64,000 bases of DNA, taken from the NCBI GenBank assembly GCA_021521415.1, contig JAIQDT010010007.1, positions 1-64,000 on the forward strand, in the 5' to 3' direction. This DNA comes from Bidens hawaiensis. Lineage: Eukaryota; Streptophyta; Magnoliopsida; Asterales; Asteraceae. Positions 33,989 through 46,302 of the stretch are shown here, piece by piece (the first letter of the stretch is position 1; every line of letters starts with the position of its first letter). Below the pieces are notes generated by a model that worked only from the letters and a program-made list of their open reading frames with translations, did not search any database and had not been told where the DNA came from. The position numbers and the translations under genes are program-made.

Positions 33989-35220
33989 TGTTGGAAATTT
34001 ATGGACAAGTAATATTTATTAGTATTTGTTACTAATAAATAAATTATTAGTATGTCCAAAGAGTAGAGATGAATGCGATATCGATAGTATAAAGTGTGTA
34101 GTTGATAACTTGAACATTGGTAAAAAGGGAAATGGGATTGTCCCATACTGGTAGAACGTTGAGAGCTGCCTTAGTATTTTGGTGGTTGGATCGGGTACTA
34201 CGACAAGTGTCAACGTGAGGAACAACCTCCCGGAGGTAGCTCAAAATCTGTTTTAAGGGGCCTCTGTTCAACAGAAATCCTCAGCCACTACCGGGCACCA
34301 CACGTTTATTCAATCTTGCAGCTAAGAAGGTACGGATAGCTTCATGTGATCAAGACAGGGTTCAACGAATGAAGGAAGACATGACTCAAAGGTGAAACTT
34401 GGGTCTCGGTCAAGACAAGCTAAACGATGTGAGCGCGGTCCCAGTCTAACGCGACTCCGGTCCCACTCTAACTCGTGATGTTCTTCACGCGCGTTGCGCT
34501 AAGGATCTTGGCGGTAGACTGTAATATCAAAACGCGGATGTACGAACACATTGTAATGATTATCATTTCGACACAACAAACGTGTTGCGCGGGTTAGTTT
34601 GCAAGCAAACCCTAATACCAAAAATCGGATACAAAAGCACATCGTAAAGGCGTTAGCACATTTCCCATCACTTAAGTCCTTAAAAAGCACATCCCAAAAG
34701 AATTATATGTTAAAATCCACTAAATGTTACAGTATTTTGTCCCAATTGTTTCTAAATTGGATTCTTAAAAATCATAATTTCCCATTTCTATATAGCCGTC
34801 TTCACTTGGTGGTAATTTTTCACGTTATTTCTACTACCTTTCTTCTTCATGGGAGTATGTAGATCTCAACGGAAAATGAGAAGCTCATGGGAATCTGAAA
34901 TGGTCGTCGGAACCATGAAGAGAAGACTGATCCGACCGTTATTTACATCGGTTACTTAACAAAAGATTCAAAGGGGAATGAGTTTCAAACCACCTGTATC
35001 CGATGAGACACCGCCTAAGATAATCTACGGGGTTTGTCGCTCTCTCTCTCTCTCTCTTCCTCTTGCTCTCTAGTCTCTACCTATCAATTTCTTTCAGATG
35101 GATAAATTCAAAAGTTAAAGCTAGGCCTAGGTATGGAGAAGAAACGTAGATGTGGGCTCTCTTTTTTTCAAAGTAAAATTCCTAAAAAGTCCTTAGTAGC
35201 TTTTAGGTTTCCTATTATAT
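33989..35220 (+). repeat. Possible copia-type LTR and unclassified repeat
   Basis: Begins TGTTGGAAATTTATGG directly after a purine tract, a very common start of plant copia LTRs. I cannot find its end, a partner LTR or a target duplication. It contains GC-richer stretches (34400-34600), a (CT)n run at 35041-35058 and no gene. Treated as a decayed or truncated LTR. Confidence 0.35.
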
Positions 35221-36230
35221 ATAATACTAGATTAGTACCCGTGTTACATACGGTGGAACTTATTTAATATCATAATATATATGTAATATCGTATAAATTT
35301 AATTAAATACAAATGTTGTACTTGTAAACAAATGATAATTTTACATGAATTATAAAATATTATAACTTATTGAATCATATATAAAAACATATAAAGAATA
35401 ACAAAGATAGTAAAAGTTAAATTGTTTTATAACTTATATCATTAGTACAATAATAAGCAAACAAAGGAAATTAGTCTCCAAATCAATAAAACAATTTTAC
35501 AATGTTGATTCAACAAAACTACTATCTCAATGTTGATTTAAAAGATGAACTCTCTGTAAGACATTTATTACACATATGTTAAAATGTGTTAAAAGATAAA
35601 TAATATTTAAGACATTTCTTTTTATTATAATATTATGTTACAAAACAAATTGTTATGACAATCAAAAATCTAAATTTAGTTTTTCATAATACAATAATTA
35701 ATTGATCTTTAAAATAAAGTCTTAATCAATATTCAATAATATATTAAGTTTCATTCAAGTGTGGTTGACATATAGTTGATTCCTAATATATATCATTCAT
35801 GAAATATGAAAACGCTTTCTCATTCAATTCTTTATAACTATTTTGTAGATAAATTGTGTTAAATAATCATTGAATACATATAATAATAATAATCTTATAT
35901 TGTTTTAATAGAGTGTGCTCTTTAGTTTTATGTTTATTTCAATATGTACTCATTTAACCCGTTTCCTTTGTAACTATATTTTTTTTACCCATTTAGAGAT
36001 AATGTAATTTGAAATGGTTGATGACTATATATGAAATTTAAAATGAATGATCAACTCTGTATTGTAAGTCTTTTAGACTTTCTTGGTTGCTGCAAATTTG
36101 AATTAATTCTAACAAATGTCAGACTGTAAAAAAATATATATATACATATATAGTTAGTAAATTTTCATCTTAAAAAAATCCACTTTTGAATTAAACCTAG
36201 TGAGTGACCCGTGTAATACATGAGCGTGTA

Positions 36231-36283
<53 letters not shown>

Positions 36284-36656
36284 GAATTGTTAATGTTATA
36301 TTTATAAGAACGGATTATTATAAATGAATTATAAGGTATTACATCATGAATATTAATTAAACGGTAAGTGCATCATTTGAAATTAAATTATTATTATTAT
36401 TAATTACTATTAAAATTATAATAACGTACACATTTACCAAAATTAGAGTCAAGTCATATTAATAAAAAAATTCAAGTTGTTAACCTATTAAAATTCGGTT
36501 TTTGAAGTTATGGTCAAAGTCCAACTGTATAACCTATTTTTGTAAATTTAATATAAGTGGTAAAAAATTCGTATTTCAAAATGGTTTAAATAAATAATTT
36601 TTATTACTGAAAAATATAATTTAAAAAGAATTGATAAATAAATTTGTAAATAAAAC

Positions 36657-36691
<35 letters not shown>

Positions 36692-38884
36692 GAAATCATG
36701 TCGGTTTTTAGTCAAACATAACTATTATTATGTAAATTTAAGTTGACATAATAAAATCAATATGGTTTTTAATATACGTTTTCAAGTAATTTTTGATATA
36801 TTATTATTATTATCTAAATTTATGATAAAAATTTTCAAATTAACTTATACCAAAAATAAATATAAGAATAATAGTCTTTAAATTATTTTAGTCAACATAT
36901 ACCAAAAATATATGGTTACTTATTTTTCTAACAAAATTTAATATTTTTAAATAACTTACCATAATTAGTCCAATTATTTACATATTTACTTATTTTCAAA
37001 CGACTTATATAAATTTACTTATTTACTTTACTAATAACGTTTTAAGTTTAATATTTGAAGTAACGGTATAACATTTGTACCAAAAAATTTGTAACTTGTA
37101 ATTTGTACCACGAAGTATGATTATATACCAAAAAATTTATTGTTATTATAAAAATATTTAATTAATATTCACGTTAACTATAAATTAATATCATACGATT
37201 ATATACTATAAATTATTTACTTATTTATCTAAAGATAATATAAATAGAAATGATTTGCAATTATTGTAAATTATAATATGGAAATTTGTTAAAAATAATT
37301 GTAAATAAATCGTTTCTTTTTCTTTGGGAAATCATGTCGGTTTTTAGTCAAAAATATAATTTAAATAGAATTGATAAATAAATTTTTAAATAAAACATAT
37401 TATAATAAAAATAGAAACCATGTCGGTTTTTAGTAAAAAATAACTATTATTATGTAATTAGTTGACATAATAAAATCAAAATAGTTTTTAATATACGTTT
37501 TTTAAGTAATTTTTTATATATTATTATTATCTAAATTTATGAAAAAACCTTTCAAATTAACTTATACCAAAAATAAATATAAGAATAATAGTTTTTAAAT
37601 TATTTTAGTCAACATATACCAAAAATATATGGTTACTTATTTTTTGAATTAAATTTAATATTTTCAAACAACTTACCATAATTAGTGCAATTATTTACAT
37701 ATTTACTTATTTTCAAAAGACTCGTATAAATTACTTATTTACTTTACTAATAACGTTTTAAGTTTAATTTTTGAAGTAACAGTATAACATTTGTAACAAA
37801 AAATTTGTAACTTGTAATTTGTACTACGAAGTATGATTATATACCAAAAAATTTATTGTTATTATAAAAATATTTAATTAATATTCACGTTAACTATAAA
37901 TTAATATCATACGATTATATACTATAAATTATTTACTTATTTATGTAAAGATAATATAAACATAAATGATTTGCAATTATTGTAAATTATTTGAACTAAC
38001 AATATAACATTTTAATTAATTTATTGTTATTATAAAAATAATTAATTAATATTCACGTTGACTATAAAATAACTAATTTCAAATAATTCAAATTAACTTT
38101 AAAATCGGTTTGTTTATAAATTAAGGAAAGTCAAAGAATATAAAATGTTTTAATGGGATGATTAAATTACAATATTTATGTTAATGAAGTTATTTAAAAC
38201 AATAAGGAAAGTCAAACAAAATAAATGGTATTAATGAGATAATTCACATTGAATAGATTAAAACACGCCGGAAAAAAAATACAGATCAAACTTATCTCGC
38301 ATCTCCGATATACAATCGTATTTTATTTTTTATAAACACAAGAAGATGAATATACATGAATATTAACAAATTAACAAAGTAAAATATACATCAACATTAA
38401 ATTAAAATCTATACATATTATAAACTCATAATCATTCCGTGAAATTAAATTATATGAGTCGGTAATTACCTGAAATAATAAAAAAGAATATTAATATTGA
38501 TATTATGGATTATTTTAATTATAACTAATAACAGGAAAATTTTAAGATGTTAACGGAAAAACGAAATTTAAAGATGTTACCGGAAAAAAGATTGTATAAA
38601 CCGTGACACTCACCGGAAAATGTTAACTAAAATAATAAAAATGAATACTAATATTGATATACGGAAAATGTTACCGAAAAACTTACCGGAAATACTTACC
38701 GGAAAAACGTAACAATGGAATATAAGATTTTGATTAACAAACTAAAATGAAATCTTCAGCAAATTAAACGGGTAAATAACCTGAAGTAATGTAAAGCAAC
38801 CATTGTTATAGGTATAAAACATAGCCGAAAAATATTTAACATTGAGTCTTACCAGAAAAACGTAAAACGTCCAAATATCACCTT
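35221..38884. repeat. AT-rich repeat region, possible Helitron-like element
   Basis: No coding sequence. Near the left edge is ctagattagtacccgtgt, and at 36196 a similar ctagtgagtgacccgtgt. ACCCGTG starts of this kind are common at the ends of plant Helitron-like repeats. A candidate right end is taatagtatgtatagata at about 42287, on the far side of the inserted solo LTR. This classification is weak. Microsatellites: (TA)n at 36231-36281 and (ATA)n at about 36658-36690. The 38500-38870 part is dotted with accggaaa words. Confidence 0.3.
36607..37991. repeat. Tandem duplication of about 0.7 kb, two diverged copies
   Basis: Copy 1 (about 36607-37275) and copy 2 (about 37350-37991) share long blocks in the same order, for example catgtcggtttttagt (36698 and 37419), accaaaaatatatggttact and ttgtaacttgtaatttgta. 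A third copy of the catgtcggtttttagtca segment alone lies at about 37333. Copies differ by several per cent and by the length of the (ATA)n run. Confidence 0.85.
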
Positions 38885-39719
38885 TGTAACATCCCGAAGT
38901 CTCAAAGAATAATATTTAAATATATAATTTATTTATGGCATAATAGTTGCTCGGATAAATAGAGAAATAATAAATTAATAAAATAATAGATAAAAGAAAG
39001 TCCATGAAATTATAAACGAGTGTTAATAGTTAATTAATATTAAATATAGAAAGAATTATGGAAAATGGATCAAGATGGTGGGATGGGCTTTAGGTCCATG
39101 GGCTTTGAGGAGTATAAATATCTCCTTAAACCATCCTAAAACCCTAACTTTCATTTCCATCTTCCCCCATAATCTCTACTCACACATACACCTTACTATA
39201 AACGGCCTAAAGAAAGAAAGGAAGGAGAAGCGAGATCGTACGTGATTATTAATAGATCTTCCTTATACAAGATAGATCCAAGATTTAAGGTTCATCAACA
39301 AGCTCACTGAGACCAAACAAACATATAAAGGTGCGTTCTTGAACTTAAAGTTTATGTTTTAATGAGCGTTTGGCCTTGAAACTTAAAACGAGAGTAGATC
39401 GAGTATAAACGAACATTAAAGTTGAAAACTTGACGTTTAAAATGAATGAAACGAACCCGAAAGGTGAACGGCTCGTTAAAGGAAACCCTAGATCTAGTTT
39501 CGAACGTTTAAAGCTTAAAGGTTTAAACTTTATGCTTTCCCGGGCCGAGCCTTAGCCGAAGGTGCTCGTGGGAACGCTTACGGGGTCGGGAAATGTAGTG
39601 ATATAGGCTTACATGTTAAAACACAAAATGATAATGGACCTGATGACCACCTCGTGGTCCCTATTCACATATAAAGTTGCAGCTCATCAATTACACAAAT
39701 ATAACCACAAACAGTGGAC

Positions 39720-40260
39720 CGTTCGATTACAATAACTCGATTACATTGATGATTCGCTTACAACCTTAAACTCGAACACAATCTGACTCGCATACATGAC
39801 CAGCCGATTACAAAACCCCAAATCGCTTACAAATAGTGATTCGTTTACAATAGTAATCGCATATAAATAGATATACATATACAGATTCCATACAATATAC
39901 ATACAAACCCTCACCTCGATTACACCCAAATTCGATTACATCTGGAGTCGATTACAATTGGGGGTCGATTACAATTAAGACCCGATTACTTGCAGAACTC
40001 GATTACAATGGTGGTGCTGACGTCACTGCCTAATCGATCTGACACTAATTCGATTTCAATCCAGATCGCATACATTAGCCGATTACACCATAGAACCGGT
40101 GCCAAATCGATTACCGTGAGCCTGATCTCCTTATATCGCTTACAAGCAAGATCGATTACAATAGAAACCGATTATACCTTGGATCTGTTTTCGTGACTCG
40201 TTTACATATACACATACATGACTCGCACACAAACAAGGACTCGATTTCTTGAAGCGGCTG
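39720..40260 (+). repeat. Dispersed TCGATTACA-type words in LTR A
   Basis: More than twenty copies of cgattaca, cgcttaca or cgtttaca occur in about 540 bases of the LTR leader downstream of the TATA box, at irregular spacing. The equivalent leader of LTRs B and C is filled with a different word (ttcgttat/ttcgcta). Confidence 0.7.
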
Positions 40261-41209
40261 AAAGAAAAGAAAGAAAAGAAGAAAAATGAAGAAGGAAGGG
40301 TGAGCAGATGGTTTGGTTATGACAAGGAGGGGTTGGGCTTTTATTAATACTCAGCCCAAACATTAGCCCCAAGCCCAATTACAAACCCAAATCCTATAAC
40401 ACTCCCTACACTCGATCTCTAATAGTTCGATTACTTTACGAAGTGATTTGATTACTTTGTAATCTATATCGTTGAGAACCCGAGAATACGTATATGTATA
40501 AGAAATACTCGCTTAAACCCACACCTAAGATTACACTTGGAGGTCCACAAGAATGGGATAACCCGTGTGTCCTATACATACACACATACGTCTAAATATG
40601 AATAAACTTATAATCACATGATGGGAACTCGATAAAGAAAAGACTGAAATAGAAATTTAAATATTAAATAAATAAAAGACTAATACCATAAAAGTTAAAA
40701 AATAAAATAATCTAAGTTAAATGTAATCTAATACAAGGCCAGTCGATGAGACCAAACTTAGTCATTTTCGGTTAAAATACGAATAGGATGAGTATTGATA
40801 CGTGTAACTCGTATACAGTTAGCAGAGCTCAGCTAAAGAAGGGAATTACAATAAACGGAGAAAGGAACAGGATCCAGGTGAGTTTCTAGCCCTTTTCCTT
40901 GTTATGTTTTCGGGGCTGTGTGCATACTCGATGTGTTAGTTAATACACTTACCTTAAATGGTAAGTGTATGCCATGTAGGATAGATATGATAGATATGAA
41001 TGAAAGCTTGACGGTGCGTGAACGATCTTCGGATATTGCACGTACTGTCAGGATATAGATAAATATATGAATATTGTATGTAATGTAAGGATGATGTATG
41101 AACGTTATGAATGAAAGCTTGTCAGTACGTGAACGATATTCAGATATTGCACGTATTGCTAAGGGAAGTGATTAGCTCCTTGCATGGATATTAAATAATA
41201 ACTTACATA

Positions 41210-41460
41210 CAGTGTTCCTTCTATGGATAATATATAGAGTTCCTTCTATGGAAAGTATAATGTTCCTTCTATGGATAGTAAAGTGTTCCTTCTATGGAAA
41301 GTATATAGGATGTTCCTTCTATGGAAAGCATAGTGTTCCTTCTATGGATAGTGTAGTGTTCCTTCTATGGAAAGTATATAGGGTGTTCCTTCTATGGAAA
41401 GTATATAGGGTGTTCCTTCTATGGAAGGTATACAGAGTGTTCCTCCTATGGAAATTATAT
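41210..41460 (+). repeat. Short tandem repeat GTTCCTTCTATGG in LTR A
   Basis: About ten copies of gttccttctatggaaag with spacers of 6-16 bases, inside the predicted LTR intron. The complement (ctttccattaaaggaac) is repeated in LTR C at 51355-51510. Confidence 0.85.
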
Positions 41461-41906
41461 ATATAGTATGGGTAATAGTAATGGTTCTTTTAATAGATAT
41501 TACGTGACGATCCTCCTATGGATATTTATACAAGGTTAAGGTAGTAATACGTGTCTTCGGATACGGGAAGAATGTATGAGAATGAATTGTATGTTACGTG
41601 ATTAACTAGAACTCACTCAGCGTAGCTGAATTTTAGTATGCATGCAGGTGAGTAGGATGAGGCAGCTCGCTTGAGGGGAACATGTGGCATTGAATAAGAG
41701 GCTGGCATCGGAAGACTCGAGACGTTTATTAGTTTATGTTTAATTACGAGGTTTTTGAAAGACAAAGATGTTGTTTAAGATAAGTTATGTAATGTTTTAT
41801 GAAAGTTTATATATTCCGTGAAGTTTTAATAAACTCTGATTTATAGAACTGTGTTTATGAGTAAATCCAACGTCCAAATGTGAGGCACCGGTAACGGGGC
41901 CTTACA

Positions 41907-42579
41907 ACCTTGATGCCCGTTTATGTTTACAACCTAAACCGATTTTAATAAAATCAGTTAAGAATGAGAATAAACATAAAAAGGTTAGAAGAAACAATAG
42001 CCGGAAAAAATAATAAGGTTGTCGGAAATAAATAGATAAACAACCGGAAGTTTATTATAAAATACAAACTTACAGGAAAATTGATAAAAATCTTGAATGA
42101 TATTCGCCGGAATTTATTAATAGGTGAAAGAGATAAAAAGCTGATAAGGGTAAAAAACTAAGAAATGTTATGGTTTAAATATAAGTTAGTGGATGAGTTG
42201 GCTTGATTAAGAAAGGTAATGGGTGACATGGCCTTGAGGTGGCATTGATGTGGAGGCCCTAGAAGCTTGACAAGTGGAAAATGAATCTTGCTTTAATAGT
42301 ATGTATAGATAATATTTAATAAAATGCATTTATCAATTTTTATGAAAATATTCTAATGCAGCCAATAAATGCAAAATGCATTACCAACCAATGAAAATTT
42401 ATATATCAAAAGGCTCTAACCAAGCACTTAGGGTAAGTGTAGTGGGCGAGAAGATGAGGGCGACAATGGGGATAAGAGGTGGAACACCGCCCCCAGGCTA
42501 CAAAAGAGGCGAAATGGGGAGGGGGGAGACAACCGCATGTCGTCGTTGATGGTTTGGAAAATATTATTATATGTGATGT

Positions 42580-42581
<2 letters not shown>
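41907..42581. other. Intergenic AT-rich sequence
   Basis: No gene or RNA recognised. It continues the repeat interrupted by solo LTR A (accggaa words resume), up to the taatagtatgtatagata segment. A GC-richer patch lies at 42440-42540 without an open frame of note. Confidence 0.4.
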
Positions 42582-42630
<49 letters not shown>

Positions 42631-42634
<4 letters not shown>

Positions 42635-42842
42635 GTTCAAATAAAAAAACAATACTTTTGTGAGAAGCGTGAGAAAGCTTTAAAATAAAGTACACCATCT
42701 AAATAGGACACTATAACATAGAAGTAGGAAACTATACAACTTTTAGAAAACTACCAACATCAACTACTAGATCCTAGATCCAATGGTATACATCTATTCT
42801 TATGTTTCTCACAAAACTATTGTTTTTTACGTTAACCTAAAC
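42631..42842 (+). mobile_element. TA-flanked inverted-repeat element, family A, copy 1
   Basis: About 210 bases starting agggttcaaataaaa with aacaatacttttgtgagaag, and ending cacaaaactattg with ttttttacgttaaccta, so its ends are inverted repeats. Flanked by (TA)n at 42582-42631 and a shorter TA run at 42843-42859. Non-coding, MITE-like. Confidence 0.72.
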
Positions 42843-42859
42843 CATATATATATATATAT

Positions 42860-42889
42860 TGTCATAAAACAATTGTTTTTTATTTGAAC

Positions 42890-42892
<3 letters not shown>
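42860..42892 (-). mobile_element. Family A, end fragment
   Basis: Only the terminal ~33 bases of the family (complement of agggttcaaataaaaaacaa) lie between two TA runs (42843-42859 and 42893-42946). Confidence 0.6.
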
Positions 42893-42946
<54 letters not shown>

Positions 42947-42949
<3 letters not shown>

Positions 42950-43163
42950 GGGTTAATATAAAAAACAATTGTCTTGTGAGAAGCATAAGAATAGAAGTCC
43001 ACCCTTGGATTGGATCTAGGATCTAGTGGTTGAGATTGGTAGTTTCTAAAAGTTATATAGTTTTCTATTTACATGTTATAGTGTCCTATTTAGGTGGTGT
43101 ACTTTATTTTAAAGTCTTCTCACACTCCTCACAAAACAATTATTTTTTATTTTAACCTATATA
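42947..43163 (-). mobile_element. TA-flanked inverted-repeat element, family A, copy 2
   Basis: Reverse orientation relative to copy 1. Shared internal words include tagtgtcctatttaggtggt and ggatctaggatctagtggtt. Left neighbour is (TA)n 42893-42946, right neighbour tatatatatag. Confidence 0.75.
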
Positions 43164-43170
43164 TATATAG

Positions 43171-44405
43171 GGGGAGGTTAACGTACAATAATCAGTTATC
43201 GTACATTAGGTACACGATCTTTTTGAACGTCGATGTTAATTTCACGTGGTGGCAGTTTCGTAAATAACCCAAGCAGTAGTTCGCGATTAAATTCATCGAT
43301 ATAAAATCGATTCCGATCCAAATTCTGAACTCCTTAATCTACCTCATCCAATTTCTAAACTCTAATCACAACTTACAGTATGAAATCTCAAAAGTCAAAA
43401 ACCAAAATTGAAATAGAACGTCACTGAACATTAAAAATCTTCAAATTGTTCAAAAATTGATGATTTAATCAATCGAATTGATGTGTAAGAGAATTAAGAA
43501 TCATATTATGAAAATACAGATTAACACACTTAATTGAGCTATGATTAGTGTTCATGTTTAAACGTTCTGCTCAAAGTTAAACGTTCTGACCAAAATGACC
43601 ACCAAAATGAAAAAAAAAGGTTTAAACATTCAACTAATACGTTATGACCAAAATGAACAAAAAGTTTAAATGTTCAACTAATACGTTCAAAATTAGAACA
43701 ACTAATACTTTCAACTAATATAGAACTTCTAAACGTTCAATTGCTTAACTCTTATCTTATTAGGATATAATTATGTTGTTTATACGTTCTGTTAATACGT
43801 TCACTTGATATCATCATATTGTTTATACGTTCTACTTGTTTATTCGTTCCTTTGATACGTTTTACTTGTTTATACGTTCTGTTTATACTAACCCATCTTC
43901 AGTCATGTCAAGCCTAATTTACAATTCATAATCCCAAGTTTATAATCAGATTGTTTATACGTTCTGTTAATACGTTCTACTTGATATCATCAGATTGTCT
44001 ATACGTTATGTTCATACGTTATGTAAATACGTTCTACCATATCGTAGAACGTTTAAGCAAACAAACATGAATGAAACGTTTAATCACTTTATATAATCTC
44101 TTATTCATAAAAAAATCATCAATCGACAGTTAATTAGATAATCGATTCAATTATATGAACAAATATAGAACGTATTAAAAGTTCCGTAAATGGGTTTCTG
44201 CGAACGGCTTATTTCAGTTCAATCCTATTGAACTGGTGTTTGCAAATAGCGTCGATGACGATGGTTGAATCGATTAGCGTTTAATTAGGATGGAAACGAA
44301 TTGAAATTATTTACAAGTTTGCCACTACTTGTCTTTTGAAATCGACGTTTAAAACTGTCACATACGTAATGTACAATAAGTTATTAGCGTATTTGATCCT
44401 TTACC
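43171..44405. mobile_element. Non-autonomous element with ~100-bp inverted ends and ACGTTC repeats
   Basis: The two ends are long imperfect inverted repeats: left has gtacattaggtac, gaacgtcgat and gtggcagtttcgtaaataa, and the right-hand complement has gtacattacgtat, aaacgtcgat and gtggcaaacttgtaaataa. The middle (43550-44060) is crowded with tacgttct, aacgttc and ttatacgttc words. TA runs lie on both sides. There is no ORF. Long terminal inverted repeats suggest a Mutator-like non-autonomous element. A flanking 9-bp duplication cannot be judged within the TA runs. Confidence 0.6.
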
Positions 44406-44412
44406 TATATAT

Positions 44413-44632
44413 ATGTGTGTGTGTGTGTGTGAGGGTTATCCTAAAAACAAGTAGTTTTCCTATGAATAAATCATAGTTATTGGATCATGTTAAACAATTG
44501 TTGATATTTAAAATTACCAAAAACCGACATAGTTTTCTATATTTGTTCTTTCACCATAGCTTGTAACATCACATGTCAAAAATCTATTAATTCTTACCTT
44601 TTTAGGAAACTCCTTATTTTTATTTGAACCAT
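44413..44632 (+). mobile_element. Family B element, copy 1, with (GT)n and (CT)n edges
   Basis: Starts gagggttatcctaaaaacaa and ends aggaaactccttatttttat before a (CT)n run (44633-44652) and TA run. Shares tgaataaatcatag, ggatcatgt, accgacatagttt and gttctttcaccat with copies at 45541 and 47626. Confidence 0.7.
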
Positions 44633-44685
44633 TCTCTCTCTCTCTCTCTATCTCTTTATATATATATATATATAGAAAAGGGTTC

Positions 44686-44878
44686 AAATAAAAAACAATT
44701 GTTTTGTGAGAAATGTGAGAGACTTTAAAATAAAGTACATCACCCAAATAGGACACTAACATGTAAATAGAAACTATACAACTTTTAGAAACTACCAACA
44801 ATCACTAGATCTTAGATCCAATGGTGTAAATCTATTTTTATTCTTCTTACAAAACTATTGTTTTTTACATTAAACCCT

Positions 44879-44880
<2 letters not shown>
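44686..44880 (+). mobile_element. Family A element, copy 3
   Basis: Starts agggttcaaataaaaaacaa and ends ctattgttttttacattaaa, with aaagtacatcacccaaatag inside. Flanked by TA runs at about 44656-44674 and 44883-44940. Confidence 0.75.
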
Positions 44881-44946
<66 letters not shown>

Positions 44947-44994
44947 CATACATACATACAGTTAGGGTTTAAATAAAAATAAAGAATTTCCTAG

Positions 44995-44999
<5 letters not shown>

Positions 45000-45041
<42 letters not shown>

Positions 45042-45500
45042 AGGAATATTTTAAAAACTTGATACGTTGTAAGAACTTTAACAACTCAATATGGACCACA
45101 CATTTAATTAAATGTGTATGGAATATGTGGCTGAGAATAAATCTGATTAAAAAATTAATCAGGAGAGAGAATAATGATTTTTGATAATTACCAAAGTTTA
45201 GAAGTTATTTACACATGTGTAATAAGTCGATTCGGTGTGAAAAAATACTGTAATTTCTTTTTATGTTAGAGCAAGGTTAAAATAAGAAGTAGATTTATCT
45301 TAATAAGTGTAGAAAGTGTGTTTTCACCACTATATCTATTAAAACACACCGAACAAAAAACACAACAACTAAAATAAAACGCACCGAACAAAAAACACAC
45401 TTTCCATATCCACCGTCAGATCAATATATCTAACGCACCAGATTACTTCTTACACTTCTTAGACAAACTCCACTTCTTATTTTAACCCCACCCCACCCTA
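45000..45500. repeat. TA-flanked block with a small inverted-repeat element (family C)
   Basis: (TA)n at 45000-45037 follows a family-B-like end fragment (44961-44999, ttagggtttaaataaaaata). Inside the block, 45273-45488 has inverted ends: ggttaaaataagaagtagat at the left and the complement of cttcttattttaacccc at the right. No coding sequence. Confidence 0.55.
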
Positions 45501-45540
45501 TACATACATGTATATATATATATAAAGAGAGAGAGAGAGA

Positions 45541-45795
45541 GAAAAGAGTTCAAATAAGAATAAGGAGTTTCCTAGAAATAGTAAGAACCAACAAATTTTT
45601 TACACTTGGCATTACAAATGATGGTGAAAGAACAATTATAGAAAACTATGTCAGTTATAATGATGAAAGAGTAATTTTAGGAAACTGTGCGGTTTTTAGT
45701 AAATTAAATCTCAATCATTGATTAACATGATCCAATGGTTATGATTTATTCCTAGTCTTCCTAGAAAACTATATCTTTTTAGTATAACCCTCCCA
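45541..45795 (-). mobile_element. Family B element, copy 2
   Basis: Inverted relative to copies 1 and 3. Contains aaggagtttcctagaaatag at its left and atctttttagtataaccctc at its right. Preceded by a TA/GA run (45515-45542). Confidence 0.72.
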
Positions 45796-46206
45796 TATAT
45801 GTGTATATATATTGGAAGGTTCATGTACATTTTAATCTTAACATCATAACGTAAGAAATAATATCAATTTATAAAAAAATGAGAACGTAAGAAACAATAC
45901 CAACTACAATACCAATCTACATAAACAATGATTTATAATAACAAAGAAAAGAACCTAAAAATTACAATAAAAGATCAAAATCAAGAACAAAATAATAACA
46001 GCAAATACCAACATATACTTATACCAACAAAAGAAAACATCTAATAATAACAACAAAATATAAATCAGTGAATAGTTATAATGTCTCATAATGGAAAATT
46101 AGCAAATATAAACAAAAATAACAGCAAACACCTGTAAAAATAAACCTAATAATAACAGCAAATTGGTTCTCACCATTTTCATGTTAAGAATAAAATGTAT
46201 TTGATC

Positions 46207-46212
<6 letters not shown>
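45796..46212. other. AT-rich intergenic sequence
   Basis: A-rich, low complexity, with many aataacaa words and no gene. It ends in a (CT)n run at 46213-46244 that passes into (TA)n 46245-46299. Confidence 0.5.

Positions 46213-46299
<87 letters not shown>

Positions 46300-46302
<3 letters not shown>

Larger units (their letters stand above)
38885..41906 (+). mobile_element. Solo LTR A, gypsy-type, 3.0 kb
   Basis: Starts TGTAACATCCCGAAG and ends GGGGCCTTACA, flanked by acctt on both sides (38880-38884, 41907-41911). There is no internal region. TATA-like tataaata at 39113-39120. A predicted intron runs from donor CAG|GTGAGT (GT at 40878) to the acceptor GCATGCAG ending at 41647. It shares its end, gaactcactcag segment and leader words with LTRs B and C, so all three are one family. 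Confidence 0.92.

Noticed and set aside
34019..34862. Several small open frames (60-90 codons) between 34019 and 34862
   Set aside because: No motif or start context, on both strands of an LTR-like region; nothing supports expression.
39660..40200. Small protein frames in the GATTACA-rich leader (for example 39990-40196)
   Set aside because: They arise from the repeated cgattaca word and have no domain; the region lies inside a solo LTR.
41212..41466. Open frame encoding repeated FLLWKVYR-like peptide
   Set aside because: It is a translation of the gttccttctatgg tandem repeat inside a solo LTR. No start context, no homologous domain.
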